Assembly (NCBI GenBank): GCA_020746105.1
Contig: CM036619.1
Coordinates: 12,252,238-12,316,237, forward strand
Direction: 5' to 3'
DNA: 64,000 nucleotides
Source: Trogon surrucura
Taxonomy: Eukaryota; Chordata; Aves; Trogoniformes; Trogonidae
The position numbers and the translations under genes are program-made. This document shows, piece after piece, positions 37,322-50,283 of the stretch. Under the pieces are notes generated by a model. The model did no database searches, was not told where the DNA came from, and worked only from the letters and a program-made list of their open reading frames with translations. Position 1 is the stretch's first letter. Each line of letters starts with the position of its first letter.

Positions 37322-39015
37322 GCCAGATGCCTGCTGGAAATATAATAGAGCAGAGAAGAAACAGTCCAGGAGGTTCCCGGAGTGTGTGGAAGAGAAGCTC
37401 CCCACACAGCTGGTGAGCGAGCCAACTAGGGAAGGTGACTGGCTGGACCTGCTGTTTATGAACAGAGAAAGACTTACGGGTGATGTGACGGTTGGAGGCT
37501 GTCTTGGGCAGAGCGATCACAAAATCATAGAGTTTTTGATTCTCAGAGAAGTAGGGGTGGGGCCAGCAGAACTGCTACCTAGGACTTCCAGTAGACTTTG
37601 GCCTGTTTAGGAGCCTGGTTGACAGAGTTCCTTGGGAGACAATCCTGAAGGGTAAAGAAGTCCAGGAGGGCTAGGCATTCTTCAAGAAGGAAATCTTAAG
37701 GGCACAGGATTGGGCCAGCCCCATGTGCTGGAAGATGAGCCAGCATGGAAGAAGACTGGCCTGGCTGAAGAGAGAGTTTTTGGGGAAAAAAAAGGGCAAG
37801 CAACTCTGGAGGACTACAAAGATGCTGTAAGGAGAAAATTAAAAGGGCCAAAACCCAAACAGAACTTCATGTACTAGGCTTGAGGAAGAGTGTCTGGAAA
37901 GCTGACTGGAAGGGCGGATCTTGGGGTGTCTGTCAACAGCTGCCTGCACATGAGCCAGCAGAGTGCCCAGGTGGCCAAGAAGGCCAAAAGTGTCCTGGCC
38001 TGTGTGAGGAATAGTGTGACCAGCAGGAATAGGGAAGTGATTGTACCCCTGTACTCAGCACTGGTGAGGCTGCACCTCAAATCCCGTGTTCAATTTTGGG
38101 TCCCCCACTACAAGGAAAGGTCCTACTTCTCTGGAGTGTGTCCAAAGAAGGGCAAAGAGGCTGGTGAAGGCACTAGCGTATAAGTCCTGTAAGGAGCAGC
38201 TGAGTGAACTGGGGTTGTTTATCCTGGAGAAAAGGAGGCTCAGGACAGACTTTATCTCTCTCCACAACTACCAGAAAGGAGGCTGTAGCAAGGTGGGGGT
38301 CAGTCTCTTCTCCCAAGTAACAAGCGAGAGGACAAGAGGAAATAGGTTCAACACCAGGAGAGGTTTAGACTGAATACTAGGAAAAATTTCCTCACCATAA
38401 CGGTTGTCAAGCATTGGAACAGGCTGCCCAGGGAAGTGGCTGAGTCACCATCCCTGGAGGTATTTAAAAGACATATAACTGTGGTGCTTAGGGACATGGG
38501 TGGGTGGTGGACCTGGCATTAGAATCATAGAATCATAGAATGTCAGGGGTTGGAAGGGACCTCAAAAGATCATCTAGTCCAACCCCCCTGTCAAATCAAG
38601 TTTCCCTAGGGCAGCCACACAGGAACGCGTTCAGGAGGGTTTTGAAAGCCTCCAAAGAAGGAGATTCCACAACCTCTCCGGGCAGCCTGTACCAGGGCTC
38701 TGTCACCCTCACAGTAAAGAAATCTTTCTTCATGTTGAGGTGGAACTTCCTACGTTCTAACTTAAACCCATTATTTCTTGTTCTGTTGCTGGGCAGCACT
38801 GAGAAGAGATTGTCTCCTTCCCCTTGACACCCACCCCTGAGATATTAATATATGTTAATAAGGTCCCCTCTCTTAACCGTCTCCTTTCAAGGTTAAACAG
38901 CTCCAGTTCTCTCAGTCTCTCTTCATAGGAGAGATGTTCAAGTCCCTTAATCATCCTCGTAGCTCTAACCTCATTGCTCGGTTAATGGTTGGACTTGATA
39001 CTCTTAAAGGTTGTT
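37322..39015 (+). mobile_element. Degenerate CR1, internally deleted and split
   Basis: The left part (to about 37840) matches the end of the CR1 endonuclease domain. Residues such as DWLDLLFMNRERLTGDV and GQSDHKIIEF show the conserved SDH of the nuclease fold. From about 37880 the sequence jumps to the ORF2 C-terminus ([36 protein letters not shown]), so the reverse-transcriptase core is deleted. Frameshifts interrupt what remains. Its 3' segment is cut near GGACCTGGCATT (38520) by an opposite-strand CR1 and resumes near 38968 with CGGTTAATGGTTGGACTTGA. Confidence 0.85.
38521..38967 (-). mobile_element. CR1 LINE fragment nested in another CR1
   Basis: A minus-strand CR1. Its 3' tail (AGAATCATAGAATCATAGAA on the plus strand) abuts the interrupted older CR1. 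Frames at 38596-38799 and 38757-38954 carry [36 protein letters not shown] and MIKGLEHLSYEERLRELELF. One frameshift separates them. The 5' end, near AGCTCT, is approximate. Confidence 0.9.
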
Positions 39016-39589
39016 CGAGGATAAAATTCAGAGTGGGTATCTCAAGTCTTCGGATTAGTATCAGTACTAAAAAAACCATTCGTGTTAATGGCTGATGATG
39101 CTCCTCCATGTGAACGAGAAGAATCCATCCCTATTAACCAGGTGAGTCTGTTGCTTCCCCAGAACCTAGATCACCGATGTTGCAGAGAAATTGCCGACAC
39201 TCAGCCAGCCTTCCAAATTCTACCGCTTGCTGCTAGCCCTTGAGGGACAGCAGTAACACAGCAAAGGGAAACCTTGAGCAGCAAAAATGGAACAGAGAGC
39301 TCAGAGCAACCGTCAGAAGGTAGAAATTTCAGTGGTCCTCTCTTCAATCCTTCTAGTCAATGGAGAGGCCTGGCTAGCAGATGTAACCAGCAGACTGGTG
39401 CCTGGTAGTACAGCTCCTGTCACCAGCAAGACAGGTTTCTTCGATTATAATGCCTCATTCAATGAAGATGGACAGCTACGAAGATACGGAAGCCACCCGA
39501 CAAACAGAAAAAGATCTCTGTGAAGAGACTTGTTATTCTAACGAGTATGGCTTTAAACTAAATTCACTGAGGAACATGTATTAGGCCCG
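39016..39589. other. Unassigned stretch between two old CR1s
   Basis: An open frame of 78 codons at 39287-39523 has no recognised domain. It could be a decayed 5' part of the CR1 that follows, but I cannot show that. Confidence 0.3.
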
Positions 39590-42580
39590 GAGGTAAAGAA
39601 AGGGAGAAGAAAGTATATGTGAGAAGGCAAAGTTACACATATCTACTTGGAGGGAGGGCACGCAGAGGCTTACCTCAGAAGTCTATGCACAGTCAGAAAG
39701 CTTTGATGTGATCAGGATCAGAAAGATTAAACAGCTGTTTGAAGAGACCGAGAAAGGAGGAAGGGCAGTTGCACTTTTTTACAACGCACCTCCTTGTCTA
39801 TGCAGAGGTGCAATGTGAAGCCAGAGACATATCTGGATAAGAATCTTCTGGGCAAAAGTAATATTGGCCACACCGCAGTGGAGTCCTGTTACACCCACCC
39901 GCCCAAGGGGACAAGGTGGATAAGGCCATACACAAACTGCTACCAAAAGCAACCCGATTACCGGCCGTGGTCCTCATCAGTGATTTCAACCATGTGGGCA
40001 CTCGGACATTGTGCAAGCAATCCAGAGTGTTTCTAGAGTGCATTGGTGGTAACTTTTTAATTCAAACGCTACAGAGACCAAACAAAGGTAATACTCTATG
40101 TGACCTCTCTAAACAAACAAGGAAGAACAAGTGGCAAATGCGGTCACCGATAGTAGCTGGGGAGCAGTGACCACAAGCTGATTGCATTCAGGATCCAGAA
40201 GACTGGGGAAGGTAAGCAGAAGAATTAGGACTCGAGATCTCATGCAAGTGGACCTTGGGTTATTCAGGAGATGACCCAGCAGAATCTCCTGTGAAGCTCA
40301 TGCGAAAGGTGCCTACGATAGCTAGTAAATTTTTATAGAAAACTTATTGAGAGCACAGGGACAAATAATCCTGTTGTACTAGAAGACTACAAACTTCAGT
40401 AAAAGATCCACTGGACTAAGCAAGGAGCTTTTTAATGAACTGTAATGCAAAAAGGCAGCACACAGCTAACAAGAACAGGCAACAAAAAATGAGTACAAGA
40501 GCACTGCTTTGGCACTTAGGAACAAAACTTGGAAAACCAAAGCACATTTAGAATTCAAACAAATGAGAATATAAAGAGCAGCAAGAAGGAATTGTGTAAG
40601 TTCAGAGGAAATGTGCGGATAATACTGAATGGGGGAGACAACCCAGTAGTTGTGCAGATGGAACAGGCTGAAGTACTCAATATATTTTTGCCTCAATCTT
40701 CACAAGCAGATTACTTCTAGATTTCCAGGTGTACCAGGATGGTTTGGCAAGGGAGAGGTTAGAAATGACAAGTTAGGAATGAGTTAGAGCAGCTGGATAT
40801 ATTCAAATCTGTGAGGACAGACAAGATGAATCTGAAAGTGTTGAAAGACTGGGGTGATGTGACTCCAAGAGCGCTGCCTGTCATCTCCAAAAAAAAGCAA
40901 GATCATTTCGGCAGGCCCCTGAAAACTGGAAAAAGGCTAGCACTATGCTTGTTGTTAAAAAAGGCACGAGAAAAAGAACTCAGGCAACTACAGTCCAGTT
41001 AGGCTTACCTCAGCCCCTGGAAAGATCACCTACCACATCCTCTTGGAATTCATCTCCAAACATGCAGAGAACAAAAAGTTAATCAGCAACAATCAACATG
41101 GACTTACAAAGGGCAGTTCATGCTGGATCAACCTGATTGCCTTATGGGATAAATTGACCTGAACTGCAGTGTGGGGAGAGTGGTGGATGTAATCGAATGG
41201 TCTGGTAGCTAGACTGAAAATCACCAGGACAGCTGGGCTCAGAGTAAACATTAGTTTGACATCCACTTGGTAGCTAAGACCATGCAGAGCAGAGTGGTGA
41301 ACAGAGGGAGTGAAAATGTTCAATATCCTCACCAGCAACCTGGATGATGAAACACAGTGCACTCTCAGCAATCTTCTAGACAATATTAACCGAGTAGCAT
41401 TTGACACATTGAGCGGTAGAGCTTTAATGAGGAAGGACTTTGAGGAAAATCAGTACTGGAACTGTCAATATCAACAAGAAACATTCTGCAGCTTTTCTAG
41501 GAGCAGGGTAACCCCATAGAATCATAGAATCATAGAATCATAGAATGTTAGGGATTGGAAGGGACCTCGAAAGATCATCAAGTCCAATCCCTCTGCCAGA
41601 GCAGGAATGCCTAGACTATGCCACACAGGAACGTGTCCAGGCAGGTCTTGAATGTCTCCAGAGAAGGAGACTCCACAACCTCTCTGGGCAGCCTGTTCCA
41701 GGGCTCCGTCACCCTCACTGAGAAGAAGTTTCTTCTCGAGTTTAAGCGGAACCTCTTATGTTCCAGTTTCAGCCCATTACCCCTTGTCCTATCATTGGGT
41801 GTCACCGAGAAGAGCCTGGCTCCATCCTCGTGACACTCACCATTGATATATTTGTAAACATTAATGAGGTCACCCCTCAGCCTCCTCTTCTCCAAACTAA
41901 AGAGCCCCAGCTCCTTCAGTCTTTTCTCATAAGGGAGATGCTCCACTCCCTTAATCATCCTAGTTGCCCTGTGCTGGACTCTCTCCAGCAGTTCCCTGTC
42001 TTTCTTGAACTGAGGGGCCCAGAACTGGACACAATATTCCAGATGGGGTCTCACCAGGGCAGAGTAGAGGGGAAGGAGAACCTCTCTCGACCTACTAACC
42101 ACCCCCCTTCTAATACACCCCAGGATGCCATTGGCCTTCCTGGCCACAAGGGCACAGTGCTGGCTCATGGTCATCCTGCTGTCCACCAAGACTCATGCAC
42201 CAGTGCATGCTAGGAACTCATTGGCTTTGCAGCAGTTCTGCTGGAAAGGACACGGAGGTTATGGCAGATGCCAAGTGAAATGTGAGAAAACATTCTCACT
42301 GCTGGTAAGGCAAACTGGATATTGGCTACATCAGGAGCAGCGTGGCCAGCAGGACAAAGGAAGTTACTCTTCCCCTCTGTGAAGCGTTGACTAGGCAACA
42401 GCTGAAATACTGCATCCAGTATCAGACTCCCTGGTTCACAACGTGGAGAAACTAAAGCCTGGGGAGGGGCCGTGGGCTCATGATGGATAGAGGTTGAAAC
42501 AGCAGGGGTTTTTCATCTGATAAACAGGAGGCTAAGAGAGGCAAAAAAACTACTTGAAGAAGAGTTGCCGAAATGGTGGG
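39590..42580 (+). mobile_element. Old, nearly full-length CR1 ORF2 remnant
   Basis: A highly decayed CR1 in which the order of ORF2 domains can still be followed. Endonuclease pieces come first (VVLISDFNHVG, LQRPNKGNTLCDL, then SDHKLIAFR near 40165-40195). They are followed by EVLNIF near 40675, and by reverse-transcriptase pieces resembling NYRPVSLT and QHGFTKG (near 40980-41130). A LDDETQCTLSNLLDN stretch follows near 41340, then the C-terminal part after 42192 (YIRSSVASRTKEV- and EYCIQ-like). Stops and shifts are frequent. The copy is split by the young CR1 at 41515-42192. Both ends are approximate. Confidence 0.75.
41515..42192 (-). mobile_element. Young CR1 LINE 3' fragment nested in an old CR1
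   Basis: An intact 192-codon frame at 41611-42189 encodes the ORF2 C-terminus ([59 protein letters not shown]). The ATTCTATG tail lies at 41515-41545. By eye the protein differs from the 8704 copy at only about seven positions over the shared C-terminal part, so the two are of the same recent subfamily. It lies inside the old CR1 remnant, whose sequence resumes at about 42193. Confidence 0.95.
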
Positions 42581-45500
42581 GCCAAGCTTTCCTCCAGTAA
42601 TAAAAGCTCATGTAAAATCATGACCTTTTTCTGACTGTGCTACCAATTTAGCGTTTCCTTTTTTAAAAAAATAAGACGCTTGTTGTTTTTTATTCGGTAT
42701 CTCCTACAATAAGCAGCCCATAGTCACAACTTAGTTGACAATATAAATAATCCCTGTTGTACCACCTTTCTATCTTATAACACTGTTGATGGGGATATAA
42801 AATCATTTTTTATGTTCATTGATCCAGAAATTCCAAGGACTGATCTTAAAAGTTGCAGACTCTGATCTAATAAAGTAACTAAAAAACCTACATTTTACCT
42901 AACCATCCGTGAAAATATTTCATCCCATTTGGTGTAGTTCAGATCAAAGCAGGTACTTAAGTTGGAATTTCATCAAATTTATAAAAAGGGATCCCAGTGG
43001 ATTCTCGCCCAGAGCTGTAGTTCACCTCCTCCTGTCAATATTACAAGCGAGATTTGTTATTTAGAAGAGGTTAATAAGATTTTCTTAGGTATTAAGGAAG
43101 AAAACTGGCTGAAAAACAAGGTTCTAGCTGAAGATTTTTCCCTTCTTTGGTCCAAGTGGGCGTAGCTCTACTAACTTTGAAATGGATTTTATCTGCTAGT
43201 ACCTAATTATTAAATGGTTTGTGTGGTTTTATATGATATAGATTTGAAGTGAGCTTTGAGGTTAAGAATTTTTCAATTATGTAACAATGCCCAGAGCAGG
43301 AGCTGTTCATTTATTTATTTTTTAAATCACCAAATACTTGAGTAAGAATACAGAGATAAATTATTAGATACTCTGAAGATCTTCCAATTATTAAAATTAT
43401 GGAGGCAAAAGGTAGGTTTTAAGTAGGTTTGAAACAGATTATAAATGTCATTTGTTTAAAGCTACGTAGCCAGTCAACATAAATTTCACGATTCAGTAGA
43501 GCTTGTGGCCTCCATGTTCTCTGTAGGTTGTTTTCTGCTGCACAAAGAGGTGAATAGCACATCAGACCAAAGATCCATCTGGTGTATTCTTTTGTCTTTG
43601 ACAGTGGCAGAAGCAAAGAGCTGAAGCAGGTGTATAATGAGAGCGCTAAATAGAAAGCTTTTCCTCTGTTTCCCACCATATACTTTCCCTATTTCAGTAA
43701 CTTTTAGTCTAGGGATTTCCCAAGACAGTGACTGCATTTGAATATTTACACCTAAGAGCTGTCAATGAGTTTTTCTTCCATGGATTTGTCTAATAGCTTT
43801 TTGAACCCATTAATGTTTCTGGTCTTCATAACATCCTGTGGCAATTAATTCCAAGTAATTATTCAGTTGTAAAGTTACTTCCTTTTGTTTAATTTCACTA
43901 AATGCATCTTTGTTTTCATGTGACACACTGTAAACAAGCATTTCTGTTCCATCCATGACTGTACACACTGCTATTACAGTCACCTCTTATCTGAATTAAC
44001 TCAGTTTCTCCTTGAACAGAAGTAAAGCCACATTTGTGATCCTCTATAGGTGCTTTTCGCTTGAGCTGGAGTGTCTCCTTACCATAAGACACTGTCTTTC
44101 TACTAAAAATTTAACAAATAAGTACTGGAAAGAATTATAAGGACTAATATAAGGAGTTTGGGTCTGAATTTTGTGGGGTCTTGAAACAGCTGAGTGTAAA
44201 CCCATTTTGAGCTATCTGTGCTGTGCATACAAACCCAGCTGATGGGATTTGTCTGATATATGTTTATAAGCCTGAGTGATGCAGGATGCCAGGCATATGC
44301 AAACCTAACTGGTAGATTAAGGAGGATAACTAGCTCTACTCAAGTCTAATTAGCTCACGGAGGGTTAGCAGAGGCATACGTCGTGATAACTGCTGTGGCA
44401 GCTCTTTGCAAATCCGACTGATGGGCTAGATTCTCTTAAGACTCCCTTCAACAGGATCTCCACTGTTCTGTCAGATTTTGTGTGCCTAGAGACAAAACAC
44501 ACGGCTGCGGGTGGGAGAAAAGCGAAGGCTTCTGTAAGTCTCCTCCAAGTGCATGTCACCAACCAACAACAGCCAACTCTGGTTTTGGTCAAAAGAAGAC
44601 AAGAAAGGGATTCTAAAGCTTAAGCAGGCTTTAAGAGGGGAAACGAGGGGAAAGGAAGAGGAGCTGCCCACCAAACTGAACACAATCAACATGACTTCAG
44701 GAAGAAGAGGTGCTGAGTAGAGCTGCAGCTCCAGTAGTTGGTGGAATGTAACAGACTGCAGTAGGGTAAGGTGGAGTTGTTTTGCAGGGAGTAAGGGCAT
44801 ACAGTGGGGTTGTTAATAGTTAAATCCAGAAACGCCCTGTATCAATAGACAGTTTTACTGAACTGGACCAAATTGCCTCTAGAGCAGCCCAGCCTTTACC
44901 TGTATCCCTTGATCACCTCCAAGTAAGCATAAAAATACCCATGGAGAAACATTTCATCTACAGCCCACACTTCATCATTACAACAATTATCACGCACCAC
45001 AAAACCACACCCGTAAGTTTTCCCTACTAGAGCTGCCATCTTCCCAGCAACCCTTGTAAACTCACCATCACATCCAAGCCCTTACGATCCTCTCCCCTCC
45101 CAACACAACAGATTGCTGGGGGAAAAACAGCATCGTAACAGCTTTGAACAGAGGGTGAGTATCTAGTTGAATAACCACTGTGAATCGTTCACACAGAAGC
45201 AGCAGCAATGCAGTCCGGCACCAACACCTGAAAAGAGCCGGAAGAGTTAACAGGAGCAACACGATTGAGATTTTCCTTTCTCTGTTTCTGTGAAATTTAT
45301 CAGGCATAGTACATGTGAGTACTTTTTAATGTGAGAACTTTACAAGGAAGTTTTAAGTGTATCTGATGTACACACTTCACTGTCACTGTTAACTCACAAG
45401 TCTAAGGATAAAAGAAATACTTCAGCTTGTTAAATCAGATTACTCAGGCTATGCACTTAGCTCAGTTAAATAAGATGAGAGCCCAGAAATTAGTCCAACT

Positions 45501-48500
45501 TGCCAACTCTTATTATCAAGCCCAGTGTTTGTAACTCACAGTAGGTTATCAACAATGGGGCCACATTTGGGAGATACTGTGACATCTGGTATTGATTTCT
45601 GGCAGAATTTAGGTCTTTTTTTGAAACATCTACCAGAAGATAATAACATGCATATGTGCTATTAAGCAGACCTGGTTTTATTTTAGTAGGCATTAAAACA
45701 GGCATAGTTACATACCACAGCAAATCACTAACACAAAGAAGTCATGCTTCTTTTAAATCAAAGCACTACCTCCCATCAACAGGAGCAATATGAAAAGTGA
45801 GAAAGAAAGACAATCTGACATTCATAGAACAGGCTGAGTGCATGTGTTAAAATGATGAGAAACCCATTATATAATTTAATGAAATAAAAGTCAAAAAACT
45901 GCTCTTAATTCCCAACATCAAAAAATAAAACAAAGAAATTCTCCACGAAATTTCAAGTCTTTCCATTTTAACAAAGGCCCTAACTATGCAGTTCTATAAA
46001 AGTTAAAACATTCAGAACAATCCGTATTACGAAGCTGAGACAATTCCGTACCTTCTAAACTACATGTAACACGTTGGATGCACTTTCCAGCTTACGCCCA
46101 CTATTGGATAACTCAATGAGAAAAAGTCCCAAATAGTATAATTTTTGGACAAACTAAGCATGAGAGTAGCAACTTCTACTAACTCTCCCTTGATGGAAAT
46201 TCTTTAACAAAAACAAATTCTTGGTAGTAGCAGGCACAAAAAAAGTGTGATCTAGTTAATGCTGTAAGCAACAATTTATTTACGATTCTCTATAAAGCTG
46301 AGAAGAATTTTGCAGAGGGAAAACCTGTGTAACTTAATATACATATTAATAAAGTCAGTTCAAAACAGAAAAAGAGTAAATGTTTTTAGATGAGTAACTT
46401 AACATTTAAACTTTTGGGGGAGGAATATTAAAATACCAAACATACACATATAATTTCTGGAAACAATTACAGTAATTAAAACAACATTGAACATTTGGAG
46501 AGAGACATTTTACGGAAGGCATTCCAGAGCTGCCTCCTCAAAGACATTGATCAACTTGGGTGTGTTCAGTTAACAGGAGAAATTAATTTCAAGTCATAAT
46601 CCCTGCTGCTGAGAATTATTCAACTTTTAGGGCTCCCTCCCCTCCATCCAATGGCCCCAGCATTTAAATCTTTGACTGTCAGCAGGAGCTTTCTAGATGA
46701 GATGGTTAATTTGAAAGACTGTTTTCACTACTGATCAACTGCAACTACAACTCCAGCATTTCCAGTAATAAATTTCATCTACAACAACAAAATAAAATCC
46801 TTGATTTTATCCTTTTAATCTGCACTGGCTATCTACCTCAACACCTACCAATATCATTACATTTCATAATTTTTTCGTGTTCCTCTAGGCTAAGCTATGC
46901 CAGACAGAGTTAACGCATGTCGACTCCAAAATGCGGACATTGCCTAGAAAAGCAGGGATCCAAACCACAGAGACGTTCAGTTGCTCTCTGTTGTGACCTT
47001 TTGGAATTCCAGAAACAGTTCAGATTGCCATTTACAATCTTTAGTATTAAAATAATATCATTCAAAACCCTGGATTCAAATTGCTTTGAAATCATCAGGT
47101 AGGGGAAAAAAAATAAATCTCTTCACAGAGAGAGATACGGGAGGCTATTCACATGACTCAGATCATGGTTGAACTAGACAGAAAATTCAGTTTCAGTATG
47201 TCTAGTACAAGATCAGAAAACACCACAGCTGCATGACGCACTGATTAAGTGAAACCCACTCTGCCAATTCTAATTTTGCACAGTTATGCTCCGTCAGGTA
47301 GTGTCTGTCCTTCTGCAACCGGCACGCAGCCAGCATAAACATGCTATCATGTGATCCAGCTTATTTAATGGAAGTGTGCTACCAGGTGATTCGGTACTGC
47401 ACACAAGTGGTGTTAAGGAACACGGAACCATAGCCCAAGGCACGGAATGAAACAATTTGTCAAGGTCAACCATGTAGGCTGCTAGTGGACCTGAAAATAG
47501 TATCCAGTCCTCCTTAATCTCAAACTAGTTTGCTACCTGCCAGGAAGCACTCCTGCCCAACATAACAGCTTTCAAATTATGATGGGGTTCTGAGAATTTC
47601 CTTGGCACATTTGTTCTAAATAATGTCCCTGCTGCCACGCCATCCAAGGAGCCCCTAGGAGCCCTAGTCCCAGGTCCAGAACATTTCTTTTCACCCAAAT
47701 CCTCCTTCTGCTAATCAGCTGTGGCCACTGCTGCCTGACTCCTATCCACACAAGCCAAGGGCCATTCCAGCAACTACAGTGTCAACACTGCAAATATTTA
47801 GGAAAACGTTTAGCTTGACAAATGTAAGTAACCACAAGGAAGTCAAATAAACTTATGTTCCCGTGTCATGGTTTCCAGGATTTAGTCTCCAAAAAAGCAG
47901 GACACGTTTTTCTGCTTGCTTTGAAACACACAGACACGCTACTAAGGATATGATATATAACCCATATAAAACATTACTCCGACGTCTTTTTTTATACTGC
48001 TCACTAAAAATATTTTTATTGCAGCTTATCAGATGTGGGCTCTAACATATTATTGTAGTGAACTATATACATAGTTTACTAATTCTGGGAAAATAAAGAA
48101 GCGGCTTCCATCAAAAGCTCAGCCTAACAAATGTAGAGACAGACACAAAAAAGTAAAGTAAATATTATAAAGTAAATGTTAGAAATGTGTTGAAATGCAT
48201 CCTTGTCCCAGTTTCTGTAGGAAACTGAGTACATGCCCAGCACTGTGCAATATTGTTTGAATTACTGTTTGGAAATGGCAGTAGAACAGAGTAAGCATGA
48301 CATTGTTGACTATGAATCATATCAAAGAAATTGCACAGAAGAAACTTTAAAATGTTAAAGAACTCCATAGCTAGTAAATGCCAGACTTAAGTATGCCTCT
48401 GCAAGTTGTAGTAAGCCCTGTGGCATTTTATATATATGCAAAGGCCTAACTACAGAGTCACATGTTATTTTCCTCTACTATCCCGCCTGACTCATAATGT

Positions 48501-49049
48501 CCATATTTTGCTCATTTTGTTGAAGTGGCTTCATTAGTAGATAGCAAGTAAACAAGCAGTAAAGATCAATTCCAGTTATCATTCAAGATACCAAAATAAT
48601 GGCCAAGGACACATCTATCATTTACAAACACTTTAAAGATTTATTTACTATTTGATGGGAGAGAAGACACAGGTACGGTGTGTTTCACCAGGCAACTGAC
48701 TTGTTGCTGCGGATGGTGCAATTCAGCACACTCCAAGTGAACTTCAAGATAGATTCACTAGCTTCTACGATTATAATCAGAATAAATGTAATGAAATATC
48801 ACAAAAGCCATTTTATTTTTCCTACAAGCCCAAGAAAAAATATATTCATTTCATTAAATCTATTTTCGTGATAGCAGATGTCACAAACATCTTCCTCAGG
48901 CATTTATGTGTAGCTTTTTTGATGAAAAGGTCTCAAAATTTCCATGGCTAACATGCAAGATTGTAGAATCAAGAAACACTGATGCACTGCATGTATTCAA
49001 AAAAATGCTTTGAACTCAGCTGGAAAAATAAAGGTCACAGTTGCAGATA
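42581..49049. other. Intronic DNA, no gene recognised
   Basis: AT-rich sequence with only short, featureless open frames. 46490-46790 is non-repetitive and has several motif-like words (CATTCCAGAGCTG, TTAATTTGAAAG), so it could be a regulatory element. Nothing else is assigned. Confidence 0.4.
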
Positions 49050-50117
49050 TCATAGAATCACAGAATTGCCAGGGTTGGAAAGGACCTTAAGGATCATCTA
49101 GTTCCAACCCCCCTGCCATAGGCAGTGACATCCCCCACCAGATCAGGCTGCTCAGAGCCCCATCCAGCCTGGCCTTAAAAACTTCCAGGGATGGGACTTC
49201 CACCACCTCTCTGGGCAACCTGTTTCAGTGTCTCATCACCCTCATGGTGAAGAACTTCTTCCCAATGTCCAATCCGAACCGATCCATCTCTAGCTTTAAC
49301 CCATTCCCTCTAGTCCTATCACTACCCGACATCCTAAAAAGCCCCTCACCAGCTTTCTTGTAGCCCCCTTAAGATACTGGAAGGCCACAGTAAGGTGTCC
49401 TCGGAGCGTTCTTTTCTGCAGACTGAACAGCCCCAACTCTCTCAGTCTGTCTTCATAGGAGAGGTGCTCCAGCCCTCTGATCATCCTCGTGTCCCTTCTC
49501 TGGACACACTCCAGCACATCCATATCTTTCTTGTACTGTGGGCTCTAGAACTGGACACAGGACTCCAGGTGAGGTCTCACGAGAGTGGAGTAAAGGGGGA
49601 GAATCACCTCCCTCGACCTGCTGGCCACGCACCTCTTGATGCAGCCCAGGACACGACTGGCTTTCTGGGCTGCAAGTGCACACTGATGGCTCAGGTTGAG
49701 CTTCTCGTCCACCAGAACCCCCAAGTCCTTTTCTTCTGGGCTCCTCTGAAGCCAGTCACTGCCCACCCTATATCGGTGCTTGAGATTGCCCCGATCCAGA
49801 TGGAGGACCTTGCACTTGGTCTTGTTGAACTTCGTGAGGTTGGCCTAGGCCCACCTCTACAGCCTGTCAAGGTCCCTCTGGATGACATCCCTTCCCTCCA
49901 GGATGTCAACCACACCACACAGCTTGGTGTCATCGGCAAACTTGCTGAGGGTGCACTCAATGCCACGGTCCATGTCGCTGACGAAGATGTTAAACAAGAC
50001 TGGTCCCAGTACTGATCCTTGAGGGACTCCACTTGTAACTGGCTTCCACTTGGACATGGAGCCATTGACAGCCACGCTTTGGGTGCAGCCATCAAGCTAG
50101 TTCTTTATCCACTGATA
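49050..50117 (-). mobile_element. CR1 LINE fragment reaching into the RT domain
   Basis: A minus-strand CR1 longer than most in the window. Near its 5' end (49857-50075) the frame shows the reverse-transcriptase motifs [17 protein letters not shown] and FADDTKL. FADD holds the catalytic aspartates of the polymerase. Further on, frames at 49545-49766 and 49296-49523 give [40 protein letters not shown] and similar. The use of three frames means frameshifts. The 3' tail is at 49050 (ATCATAGAATCACAGAATT on the plus strand). The subfamily is distinct from the young copies. It is not functional. A plus-strand frame of 206 codons across it is only an antisense shadow. Confidence 0.93.
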
Positions 50118-50179
50118 AAATCCACTGATGATATCCATCCACTGATGATATTCTGATATGCGTATCATCAGTGGATTTT
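50117..50179. repeat. Hairpin with 17-bp perfect arms
   Basis: AAAATCCACTGATGATA (50117-50133) is perfectly complementary to TATCATCAGTGGATTTT (50163-50179), with a 29-base spacer. The spacer contains a further copy of CCACTGATGATAT. It lies exactly at the 5' end of the CR1 fragment. Confidence 0.9.
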
Positions 50180-50283
50180 GCCCTAGAACAGTGCAGCAAG
50201 AAGAAAAAGAAGAGCAAAAGTGTTCGTTAGGAGAACGTCAGCACCAAAGCAAGCTGTTTTGTTCCATGAAACTAGCAAGTTCC

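Noticed and set aside
49395-50015. 206-codon plus-strand open frame
   Set aside because: It is the antisense of a minus-strand CR1 ORF2, which explains the openness.
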